Part shown: piece after piece, positions 1 through 5,926 of the stretch
Layout: the number at the start of each line of letters is the position of its first letter
Numbering within the stretch: the stretch's first letter is position 1
DNA from: an uncultured Solirubrobacteraceae bacterium
Lineage (GTDB): Bacteria > Actinomycetota > Thermoleophilia > Solirubrobacterales > Solirubrobacteraceae
Assembly: GCA_902806215.1 (NCBI GenBank)
Contig: CADCVT010000401.1
Coordinates: 1 to 5,926 of the forward strand
Length of the DNA stretch: 5,926 nucleotides
Reading direction: 5' to 3'
Program-made: the position numbers and the translations under genes
The notes under the pieces: model-generated
The model's input: only the letters and a program-made list of their open reading frames with translations
What the model was told of the DNA's origin: nothing
Databases searched by the model: none

Positions 1-2552
1 CCGACCACGGCGCCGACGCGACGCAGGCGCGCGGGTACGTCGACGCGCTCGTCGACGCGCAGATCCTCGAGGGCGATCTCGCACCGCCGGTGACGGGTGA
101 GGAGCCGGCGGCGGCGCTCGTCGCGAGGCTGGCGTCGGCGGAGAACGGGGCGAACTGCCCGGCCGTGCGTTCGGCACGCGAGGGCCTGGGCGCGGCGCGC
201 GACGCCCTCGCCCGCCTCGACGCCGGCGGCCTCGGCGCCGAAGCGCCCGCCTACGACGCAGTCGCGGAGGCGCTCGAACCGCTCGCGACCGGCGGGCTCG
301 ACCCGCGGCGCTCGCTCGTCGCCGAGCTCGTCAGGCCCGCCGACGAGGTCGTCCTCGGCTCGGCGGTCGTCAACGAGATCTCCAGGGCGGTCGAGACGCT
401 CCTCACGCTCCAGCCGGCGCAGCGGGGCGGACCGCTCGCCGAGTGGCGCTCGGCGTTCACCGCGCGGTGGGAGGATCGCGAGGTCCCGCTCGTCGAGGCG
501 CTCGACGAGGAGAGCGGCATCGGCTTCGAGGCGTCGACGTCGCCCGGCGCCGAGGCGTCCCCGGCGGTCCGCGGCCTCCCGTGGCCGGGGCCCGAGCCCG
601 AGACCTCGCGCCTTGGGCCGCGCGCCCGGCATCTGCTCCGCCGGGTGCTCGAGACGGTCGAGGCCGGCGAGGCGGAGCTCGTGCTCGGCGACGCCGACCT
701 CGCGGTCCTGCGCCACGACGAGCACCCGAAGGTCCCCGACGCGTACTCGGCGCTCGTGAGCGTCGCGGCCGCGTCCGACGAGGCGCTGGCGGACGGGGCC
801 TTCCGCGTCCGCTACCAGGGTGCCGGCGGGCCGTCCGGGGCGCGCCTGCTCGGGCGGGTCTGCCACGCCGACCCGGAGCTCGCCGACGCCGTGCGCGCGC
901 ACCTGCGCCGGGAGGAGGCACTGCGTCCGGACGCCGTCTTCGCCGAGGTCGTCCACCTGCCCGAGGGGAGGACCGGCAAGCTGATCGCACGGCCCGTCCT
1001 GCGCGACCGCGAGCTCGAGTTCCTCGGCCGGTCCGGAGCGCCGCGCGACGACGTGCTCGACGTCCGCGACCTGCTCGTCTCGGTGCGCGGCGGGCGGGTC
1101 GTGCTGCGATCGCGCAGGCTGGGGCGGGTCGTCGAGCCGCGCCTGACGAGCGCGCACAACTACGCGATGCCGGGCTCGCTCGGGATGTACCGCTTCCTCG
1201 GATCGCTCCAGGCGCAGGACAGCACCGACGGGATCGTGTGGAGCTGGGGCGCGCTCGAGGCCGTCCCGTTCCTGCCGCGGGTCGTCGTCGGGCGCACGAT
1301 CCTCGAGCGCGCGCGGTGGTCGGTCGGCGTCGACGAGCTCGAGGACGCGATCGGCGCCGGCGACGACGGCGCGCGCTGGAACGCCGTGGCCGCGCTGCGC
1401 GAGCGCCGTCGCCTGCGGCGCCGGGTCGCGCTCGCCGACGGCGACAACGAGCTGGCGCTCGACCTCGACTCGGTCGTGGCGCAGGACACGCTCGTGCGCC
1501 TCGCCGCGCCGCGCGATCGCATCAAGCTGGTTGAGCTGTGGCCGGAGCCGAGCGACCTGCTGGCGACCGGGCCCGGCGGCCGCTACATGCACGAGATGAT
1601 CGTGCCGTTCACCCGGCAGCGGCAGGTGACGTCGCCCGGAGGTCCGAGCTTGCGAGGACCGAAGGGCGAAACCACGTTCTCCGTGGCACGGCCGTCGCCG
1701 CGCGCGACGCCCACGCCGCGCCGCTTCCTGCCCGGCAGCGAGTGGCTCTACGCGAAGCTCTACACCGGCAGCGCGACCGCCGACGCGCTGCTCTCCGACC
1801 TCGTCGAGCCGCTCGTCGCGGACGCCGAGCAGTGGTTCTTCCTCCGCTACGGCGACCCCGACTGGCACGTCCGGCTGCGCATCCGCGGCGACCCGCAGCG
1901 CACGCTGCCCGCGCTGCACGCCGCCGCCGAGCAGGAGTCCCGCCGCGGGCGGCTGTGGAAGCTCGAGCTCGCGACGTACGAGCGCGAGGAGGAGCGCTAC
2001 GGCGGGCCGGAGGCGATCGTCCTGTGCGAGCGGGTGTTCCACGCCGACAGCGCCTGCACGCTCGATCTCGTGAAGCTCGTCGCCGGCGACGCCGGGATGG
2101 ACGCGCGCTGGAGGCTCGCGCTCGCCGGCATCGACCGTCTCATGGACGACCTCCTCGAGGACCCCGAGGCGCAGCACGCGGCGATCAAGCGCCTGCGCGA
2201 GGCGATGGCCCGCGAGCACCGCGCGACGCCGGCGCTGCGCAAGGCGGTCGGAGAGCGCTTCCGAGCCGAGCGCGACGCGCTCGCCCCGCTCCTGCGCGGT
2301 GCCGCGTACGAGGGAAGCCTGGCGCCGGGCCTCGCGCTGTTCGATCGCCGCTCGGAGGCGATCGCCGAGCCGCTCGCGCAGCTGCGCGAGCTGAGCGCGA
2401 GCGGGCGGCTCGGGGTCGCGCTGCCGCAGCTCGCCTCCGACCTCGCGCACATGCAGACGAACCGCATCCTGCGCTCGGCGCACCGCGCGCATGAGATGGT
2501 GCTCTACGACGTGCTGGACCGCCTGTACACGGCCCGCGCCGCCCGGCGATGA
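1..2552 (+). CDS. LanB-family class I lanthipeptide dehydratase, 5'-truncated by window edge
   Basis: This enzyme would dehydrate Ser/Thr of a RiPP precursor in the cytoplasm. The family esterifies the side chain with glutamate from Glu-tRNA, then eliminates it. Numbering here counts from the GTG at 90. The N-terminal glutamylation domain shows REVPLVEALDEESGIGFE near 130-147 and RLTSAHNYAMPGSLGMYRFL near 351-370, followed by FLPRV. GPSGARLLGR and FAEVVHLPEGR are at about 247-294. A proline-rich linker (about 510-545) leads to the SpaB_C/thiopeptide-type elimination domain: PGSEWLYAKLYTG (548-560), FFLRYGDPDWHVRLR (583-597), YEREEERYGG (630-639) and the terminal HMQTNR (787-792). R595/R597, E633/R636 and H787 are candidate equivalents of the NisB elimination residues; this is inferred without alignment. 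The frame is open from base 3 to 89 and that stretch is family-like (YVDALVDAQIL, then LAPPVTG), so the GTG at 90 is not the start. About 849 residues are visible against roughly 1000 usual, so some 150 lie upstream. The end overlaps the next gene by ATGA. Both domains are present, which argues against a PEARL-type short LanB. Confidence 0.93.
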   Translation, partial: DHGADATQARGYVDALVDAQILEGDLAPPVTGEEPAAALVARLASAENGANCPAVRSAREGLGAARDALARLDAGGLGAEAPAYDAVAEALEPLATGGLDPRRSLVAELVRPADEVVLGSAVVNEISRAVETLLTLQPAQRGGPLAEWRSAFTARWEDREVPLVEALDEESGIGFEASTSPGAEASPAVRGLPWPGPEPETSRLGPRARHLLRRVLETVEAGEAELVLGDADLAVLRHDEHPKVPDAYSALVSVAAASDEALADGAFRVRYQGAGGPSGARLLGRVCHADPELADAVRAHLRREEALRPDAVFAEVVHLPEGRTGKLIARPVLRDRELEFLGRSGAPRDDVLDVRDLLVSVRGGRVVLRSRRLGRVVEPRLTSAHNYAMPGSLGMYRFLGSLQAQDSTDGIVWSWGALEAVPFLPRVVVGRTILERARWSVGVDELEDAIGAGDDGARWNAVAALRERRRLRRRVALADGDNELALDLDSVVAQDTLVRLAAPRDRIKLVELWPEPSDLLATGPGGRYMHEMIVPFTRQRQVTSPGGPSLRGPKGETTFSVARPSPRATPTPRRFLPGSEWLYAKLYTGSATADALLSDLVEPLVADAEQWFFLRYGDPDWHVRLRIRGDPQRTLPALHAAAEQESRRGRLWKLELATYEREEERYGGPEAIVLCERVFHADSACTLDLVKLVAGDAGMDARWRLALAGIDRLMDDLLEDPEAQHAAIKRLREAMAREHRATPALRKAVGERFRAERDALAPLLRGAAYEGSLAPGLALFDRRSEAIAEPLAQLRELSASGRLGVALPQLASDLAHMQTNRILRSAHRAHEMVLYDVLDRLYTARAARR
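2549..2552 (+). promoter_or_regulatory. ATGA stop/start overlap, dehydratase to small membrane protein
   Basis: The dehydratase TGA (2550-2552) and the next ATG (2549-2551) share bases. The preceding bases (gccgcccggcg) hold no recognisable Shine-Dalgarno. Termination-reinitiation coupling is therefore likely, which supports one operon and linked protein output. Confidence 0.75.
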
Positions 2553-3004
2553 CCGAGCCCGAGCCGCTGTTCCGCGAGGAGGTCGTCGAGTACATCCTCC
2601 GTGGCCGCGGGGGTGGTGACGTCGTCCGGGTCGCCCCGCGCTGGACCGCCCGGGCGTTATGGGCGCTGCTCGCGCTCGCCGTCGCCGCGATCGTCGCCGC
2701 GGCGGTGGTCGACGCCGACGGCGTGCCGCTCGCGCCGGCCGTGGCCGACGGCGTGCGGGTGCGTGCGGTCGTGCCCGCGGACGACGCGCCGCGCCCGGGC
2801 GACGAGGCCGAGTTCGCGCTCACGCAGACCGGGAGCCGCTCACGGGTGCGGATCCGCAGCGTCTCCGAGCCGCAGAGCGGTGCCGTCACCGTCGTCGCCG
2901 CGGTGGAGGACGCGCCCGGGGACGGCGCCGGAGTCCTCGAGATCAAGGTCGGCGAGCGCAAGCTGATCGCCGACCTCGTCCCCGGCTCGTCGGCGAAGCG
3001 ATGA
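2549..3004 (+). CDS. Small single-pass membrane protein resembling a minimal HlyD/NHLM-type secretion adaptor
   Basis: This is a predicted 151-residue membrane protein, probably a partner of the ABC exporter encoded next. Residues 6-32 (PLFREEVVEY... then DVVRVAPRW) look like the cytoplasmic start of HlyD-family adaptors in NHLM-type bacteriocin export, where an LFR-E motif and a P-W motif precede the membrane helix. One helix spans about 34-54 (ARALWALLALAVAAIVAAAVV). The rest should face outside; its end (GVLEIKVGERKLIADLVPG, 128-146) resembles the C-terminal strand of such adaptors. The long coiled-coil hairpin and lipoyl domains between these parts are missing; full adaptors usually have 300-400 residues or more. 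There is no signal-peptide cleavage site or lipobox. The start is the ATG overlapping the dehydratase stop (ATGA) with no clear Shine-Dalgarno, so translation is probably coupled. Leu37 is encoded by TTA, the only TTA on the + strand. The family assignment rests on short motifs; it could be an unrelated membrane protein. Confidence 0.72.
   Translation: MTEPEPLFREEVVEYILRGRGGGDVVRVAPRWTARALWALLALAVAAIVAAAVVDADGVPLAPAVADGVRVRAVVPADDAPRPGDEAEFALTQTGSRSRVRIRSVSEPQSGAVTVVAAVEDAPGDGAGVLEIKVGERKLIADLVPGSSAKR
3001..3004 (+). promoter_or_regulatory. ATGA stop/start overlap, small membrane protein to ABC transporter
   Basis: The ATG of the transporter (3001-3003) overlaps the TGA (3002-3004) of the small membrane protein. 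Only a weak purine stretch (ggcgaag) precedes it. The arrangement repeats the overlap one gene upstream and suggests that transporter synthesis depends on translation of the small gene. Confidence 0.75.
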
Positions 3005-5148
3005 CAGCGGTGCGCGGGCGCATCCCGGTCGTCCGCCAGCTCGAGCTGTCGGACTGCGGCGCGGCGTGTCTCGCCATGACGCTCGCGCACCACGGGCGCC
3101 CGGTCGGGCTCGACGAGATGCGGCGCGCCACCGGGACCGGGCGCGGCGGCGTCGCGGCGGCCGCGATGGTCGAGGCGGCAGGGCGGTACGGGCTGCACGC
3201 GCGCGGCGTCCGCGTCGGCATCGACGCGCTCGGCCACTTGCCGCGCGGGTCGATCCTGCACTGGGAGCTGAGCCACTTCGTCGTGCTCGACCGCGTCCGC
3301 CGCGACGGCTCGATCGACGTCCTCGACCCGGCCGTCGGCCGCTACCGCGTCGAGCCGCAGCGGCTGAGCCAGGCGTTCACCGGCGTCGCGCTCGTCTTCG
3401 AGCCGACGCAGGACTTCACGACGTCCAAGGGGTCCAAGCCGCGCAGCGTCTGGCGCTACGTCGGCCCTCTGCTGCTGCGGACGCGGCTGCTCCCGCGGAT
3501 CGTCCTCGTCTCGCTGCTCATCCAGATCCTCGCGCTCGCGGTCCCCGTGATGACCGGCGTCGTGGTCGATCGCGTCGTCCCGGCGGGCGACCTCGACCTG
3601 CTCGCCGTCCTCGTCGCGGGGCTGGGCGCGATGGTCGTCTTCCACTTCCTCACGTCGTTCGTGCGCGCGCACCTGCTGCTCCACCTGCGCGCGCACCTCG
3701 ACCTGCAGATCTCGACCGGCTTCATCTCGCACCTCGTCCGCCTGCCGCCGTCGTTCTTCCTGCGGCGCAGCGCGGGCGACCTGATGATGCGCCTCAACAG
3801 CAACGCGACGATCCGCGAGATCCTCACGACGACGGCGATGTCGACCGTCCTCGACGGCGCGTTCGTGAGCCTCTACCTGATCGTCATCGCGTTCCAGAGC
3901 CCGACGATGGCGGTGGTCGTCGCCGCGCTCGGCGTCATCCAGGTGGCGACGCTGCTCGTCACGCAGCGGCGCAACCACCGGCTGATGAGCGAGTCGCTCC
4001 AGGCGCAGTCGCGCGCGCAGTCCTACCTCGTCCAGGTCCTCGCCGGGATCGAGACGTTGAAGGCGCTCGGCGCCGAGCACCGCGCCGTCGAGCGCTGGTC
4101 GCACCTCTTCGTCGACGAGGTCAACGCGTCGCTCGCGCGCGGCCGGCTGTCGGCCGCGGTGGACTCGGTCCTGGGCTCGCTGCGGACCGGGTCGCCGCTC
4201 ATCGTGCTCGGCGTCGGCGCGGCGCTCGTGCTCGACGGCCAGCTCACGCTCGGCACGATGCTCGCCGTGAGCGCGCTCGCCGCCGGCCTGCTGACGCCGC
4301 TGAGCGCGCTCGTCGGCACCGGTCTGCAGGCGCAGCTCCTCGGTTCCTACATGGAGCGCATCAACGACGTGCTCGACACGCCGCCCGAGCAGGAGGCGGG
4401 CGTGGGGGAGCCCGTCGACGCGCTCAGCGGCCGCGTCGAGGTCGAGGGGATCGGCTTCGCGTACGAGTCGGGGCCCGACGTGCTCGACGACGTCTCGCTC
4501 GCGGTCGAGCCCGCCACCACGCTGGCGATCGTCGGCCGCTCCGGGAGCGGCAAGTCGACGCTCGCCCACGTGCTCGCCGGGCTGTACCCGCCCACGCGCG
4601 GGCGCGTCCTCTACGACGGCCGCGACCTGCGCGAGCTCGACGTGCTGAGCGTGCGCCGCAAGATCGGGATGGTCCCGCAGCACCCGTACTTGTTCGGCAC
4701 CACGATCCGCGAGAACATCACGCTCGCCGCGCCGGACGCGACGATGGACGAGGTGGAGGAGGCAGCGCGACTCGCCGCGATCCATGACGACGTCGTCCGG
4801 ATGCCGCTCGGCTACGAGACCGTCCTCGCCGACGGCGGGGCGTCGCTCAGCGGCGGCCAGCGCCAGCGGCTGGCGCTCGCGCGGGCGCTCGTGCACCGGC
4901 CGGCGATCCTCATCCTCGACGAGGCCACGAGCGCGCTCGACTCCGCCACCGAGACGCAGGTCTACGAGAACCTGAGGACGATCGACGTCACGAAGGTCGT
5001 CATCGCGCACCGCGTGAGCACGATCGCCCGCGCCGACGTCATCGTCGTGATGCGCGACGGCGTGTTCGCCGAGCAGGGGACGCACGACGAGCTCGTCGCG
5101 GCCGACGGCGAGTACGCCCTGCTGCTCGCCGCCGGCGAGCAGGCCTAG
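3001..5148 (+). CDS. Peptidase-containing ABC transporter (C39 peptidase, membrane domain, ATPase; PCAT/LanT-like)
   Basis: This is a 715-residue exporter expected to cut the leader off a precursor peptide, typically after a Gly-Gly-type motif, and to pump the product across the cytoplasmic membrane as a homodimer. Residues 1-135 form the C39 peptidase: Gln13, Cys19 in QLELSDCGAACLAM, His92 in LHWELSHFVVLD and Asp109 in LDPAVGRY make a complete catalytic set. Membrane helices fall at about 166-189, 198-219, 277-298, 302-321, 398-415 and 425-441. The ATPase (about 475-715) has Walker A GRSGSGKST (512-520), Q-loop Gln560, signature LSGGQ (616-620), Walker B ILILDE (636-641), D-loop SALD (644-647) and switch His670. 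The ATG at 3001 overlaps the previous stop. It gives the usual short PCAT lead-in to the catalytic Cys, so upstream in-frame starts, such as the ATG at 2659, are rejected because they only read the small membrane gene in a wrong frame. Nothing is missing; it should be active. Its cargo is probably the dehydratase's product. Confidence 0.95.
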   Translation: MTAVRGRIPVVRQLELSDCGAACLAMTLAHHGRPVGLDEMRRATGTGRGGVAAAAMVEAAGRYGLHARGVRVGIDALGHLPRGSILHWELSHFVVLDRVRRDGSIDVLDPAVGRYRVEPQRLSQAFTGVALVFEPTQDFTTSKGSKPRSVWRYVGPLLLRTRLLPRIVLVSLLIQILALAVPVMTGVVVDRVVPAGDLDLLAVLVAGLGAMVVFHFLTSFVRAHLLLHLRAHLDLQISTGFISHLVRLPPSFFLRRSAGDLMMRLNSNATIREILTTTAMSTVLDGAFVSLYLIVIAFQSPTMAVVVAALGVIQVATLLVTQRRNHRLMSESLQAQSRAQSYLVQVLAGIETLKALGAEHRAVERWSHLFVDEVNASLARGRLSAAVDSVLGSLRTGSPLIVLGVGAALVLDGQLTLGTMLAVSALAAGLLTPLSALVGTGLQAQLLGSYMERINDVLDTPPEQEAGVGEPVDALSGRVEVEGIGFAYESGPDVLDDVSLAVEPATTLAIVGRSGSGKSTLAHVLAGLYPPTRGRVLYDGRDLRELDVLSVRRKIGMVPQHPYLFGTTIRENITLAAPDATMDEVEEAARLAAIHDDVVRMPLGYETVLADGGASLSGGQRQRLALARALVHRPAILILDEATSALDSATETQVYENLRTIDVTKVVIAHRVSTIARADVIVVMRDGVFAEQGTHDELVAADGEYALLLAAGEQA

Positions 5149-5156
5149 ACTCCGTC

Positions 5157-5160
5157 GGAG
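5157..5160 (+). promoter_or_regulatory. Probable ribosome binding site of the GntR/FCD regulator
   Basis: GGAG lies three bases before the GTG at 5164, closer than the usual five to nine. It still decides the start, because the in-frame TAG at 5146-5148 leaves room for no other initiation codon. It forms the right half of an 11-base palindrome, CTCCGTCGGAG (5150-5160). Confidence 0.5.
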
Positions 5161-5163
5161 CTC

Positions 5164-5871
5164 GTGTTCACGCCGGTCCGGACCCGCCACACCTTCGAGG
5201 AGGCTGCCGAGCAGATCGCGGACAAGGTCCGTGCCGGCGAGCTGCGCTCGGGCGACAAGCTGCCGCCCGAGCGCGACCTCGCGGTGACGATGGAGATCAG
5301 CCGCCCGACGCTGCGCGAGGCGGTCAAGGTGCTCGTCGAGGCCGCGGTGCTCGAGGTGCGGCGCGGCCCCGGCGGCGGCATGTTCGTCGCCTCGGACGTC
5401 GTGCCGACCGAGCTCATCCGGCGCCGCTCGGAGCTGCGCCGCGCGGAGGTCGCGCACGTGCTCGAGGCGCGGCGGATCGTCGAGCCCGGCGTCGCGAAGC
5501 TCGCGGCCGCACGCGCGACCGAGGACGACTTCGCCGCGCTCGAGCGCTCGATCGAGGCGATGCACGCGATCGTCGTACGGGGCTACCGGGCCGACGACGA
5601 GGACCGGTTCCTCCAGCTCGACGTCCAGTTCCACCTCGCGATGGCGCGCGCGGCCGGCAATCCGACGGTCGAGACGCTCATGCGGACGCTCTTCCGCCAG
5701 CTCGAGATCGCCCGCGACATGGCGATGCACCTGCCGACGGTGCCCGACTGGACGATCGACATCCACCAGCGCACGCTGGAGGCACTGCGTCACGGCGACG
5801 AGGACGACGTGCAAGCTGTGATGGACGAGCACCTCGGGCAACTGGAGAAGACCGCCAGATCCGTGAGGTAA
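5164..5871 (+). CDS. GntR-family transcription regulator, FadR subfamily with FCD ligand-binding domain
   Basis: This is a 235-residue DNA-binding regulator. Residues 8-75 form the GntR winged helix: FEEAAEQIADKVRAGELRSG, the typical KLPPERDLA, recognition-helix region SRPTLREAVKVL (46-57) and wing GPGGGMFV (68-75). Residues about 95-230 form the all-helical FCD domain. Asp153 and His157 in LQLDVQFHLAMA, His201 in IHQRTLEAL and His223 in MDEHL match the metal-binding Asp/His set of many FCD proteins, so it probably binds a metal together with a small organic acid; the ligand cannot be read from sequence. GTG at 5164 is the only sensible start: the frame is closed at 5146-5148 by the transporter's TAG, and GGAG lies just upstream. 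The gene begins 15 bases after that stop on the same strand, so it may be co-transcribed with the RiPP genes, or it may belong with the gene downstream. FCD regulators most often govern carbon or fatty-acid metabolism, so a role in RiPP control is only inferred from position. Confidence 0.93.
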   Translation: MFTPVRTRHTFEEAAEQIADKVRAGELRSGDKLPPERDLAVTMEISRPTLREAVKVLVEAAVLEVRRGPGGGMFVASDVVPTELIRRRSELRRAEVAHVLEARRIVEPGVAKLAAARATEDDFAALERSIEAMHAIVVRGYRADDEDRFLQLDVQFHLAMARAAGNPTVETLMRTLFRQLEIARDMAMHLPTVPDWTIDIHQRTLEALRHGDEDDVQAVMDEHLGQLEKTARSVR

Positions 5872-5886
5872 GCTCGTTTGACCTAT

Positions 5887-5916
5887 TCGTCCGGACCAGG
5901 TGTTGGGGCCGGACGA
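5887..5916 (+). repeat. Inverted repeat / hairpin downstream of the regulator gene (terminator or operator candidate)
   Basis: TCGTCCGG (5887-5894) and CCGGACGA (5909-5916) are perfect 8-base complementary arms. Inside them CCA (5896-5898) and TGG (5904-5906) can pair, leaving a five-base loop and a small internal bulge. As RNA it would be a stable hairpin starting 16 bases after the regulator stop. No T-run follows (TTCC only), so it is not a classical intrinsic terminator. It could be a U-less terminator of the kind proposed in GC-rich actinobacteria. As DNA it could be a dimer-binding operator for the adjacent regulator in front of the next gene. Confidence 0.5.
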
Positions 5917-5920
5917 TTCC

Positions 5921-5926
5921 AGAGGA
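5921..5926 (+). promoter_or_regulatory. Likely Shine-Dalgarno of a gene starting beyond the right edge
   Basis: AGAGGA ends the window, contains the AGGA core, and lies in the only non-coding stretch (5872-5926). A start codon would be expected within about ten bases beyond the edge. The start itself cannot be seen, so this is a prediction. Confidence 0.35.

Noticed and set aside
90..92. GTG at 90 as the start of the dehydratase
   Set aside because: The frame is open to the window edge, the upstream residues match the family, and the protein would lack about 180 N-terminal residues of a LanB.
443..1534. Long Arg/Ala-rich open frames within the dehydratase (also 1538-2494 on + and 457-990 on -)
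   Set aside because: Their low-complexity Arg/Ala/Pro/Gly composition is typical of out-of-frame reading in very GC-rich DNA, and the true frame has family motifs throughout.
2714..2756. Direct repeat GCCGACGGCGTGC at 2714-2726 and 2744-2756
   Set aside because: Two 13-base copies 30 bases apart encode ADGV twice in a low-complexity coding stretch. This is plausible by chance with this codon bias, and no further copies were seen.
2659..3000. Extended start at 2659 for the ABC transporter
   Set aside because: It adds 114 Arg/Gly/Ala-rich residues that only read the small membrane gene in the wrong frame. The ATG at 3001 gives a normal C39 N-terminus.
2185..5841. A 1218-codon open frame on the minus strand crossing three genes
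   Set aside because: The translation is dominated by Arg, Asp, Glu, His and Val-Leu pairs without recognisable domains. It is a by-product of GC-biased codons in the + strand genes, which have clear families.
5878..5906. TTGACC (5878-5883) as a -35 box with a -10 at 5901-5906
   Set aside because: The hexamer at the right spacing is TGTTGG, which matches only two of six -10 positions, so no promoter is claimed.
1..5926. A precursor peptide, tRNA, CRISPR array or insertion sequence inside the window
   Set aside because: Genes fill the window with overlaps or a 15-base gap, and the only other non-coding DNA is 5872-5926. No short Gly-Gly leader ORF, repeat array, transposase or cloverleaf was seen.

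Overview
The window is uniformly very GC-rich (the first 60 bases are 80% G+C), with a strong G/C bias at third codon positions, few A/T-rich stretches, GTG as well as ATG starts, and four-base ATGA gene overlaps. This fits a high-GC actinobacterium. The residue and codon style resembles Thermoleophilia/Solirubrobacterales (Conexibacter-like), but that placement is an impression, not a measurement.

Four genes lie head to tail on the + strand with almost no intergenic DNA. (1) Positions 1-2552 hold most of a class I lanthipeptide/thiopeptide-type dehydratase (LanB family). Its N-terminus lies upstream of the window, because the frame is open to the left edge and already matches the family there. 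(2) Positions 2549-3004 encode a 151-residue, single-membrane-helix protein. It looks like an HlyD/NHLM-type secretion adaptor reduced to its N-terminal anchor and C-terminal end. (3) Positions 3001-5148 encode a 715-residue peptidase-containing ABC transporter (C39 protease, six-helix membrane domain, ATPase) with every catalytic motif intact. (4) Positions 5164-5871 encode a GntR/FadR-family (FCD) transcription regulator. The last 55 bases are less GC-rich and carry an inverted repeat followed by a likely ribosome binding site for a further gene outside the window.

Genes 1-3 are joined by two ATGA stop/start overlaps and read as one operon for a ribosomally made, post-translationally modified peptide (RiPP). 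The dehydratase would convert Ser/Thr of a precursor to dehydroamino acids. The C39 domain of the transporter would cut the leader, typically after a Gly-Gly-type motif, and the transporter would export the product, with the small membrane protein as probable partner. The regulator follows after 15 bases and may control this operon or the next gene. No precursor peptide, LanC cyclase or immunity gene is visible inside the window.

The most unusual points are the pairing of a full LanB dehydratase with a C39-type exporter, the minimal HlyD-like protein between them, and the only TTA trinucleotide of the + strand, which falls in frame in that small gene.
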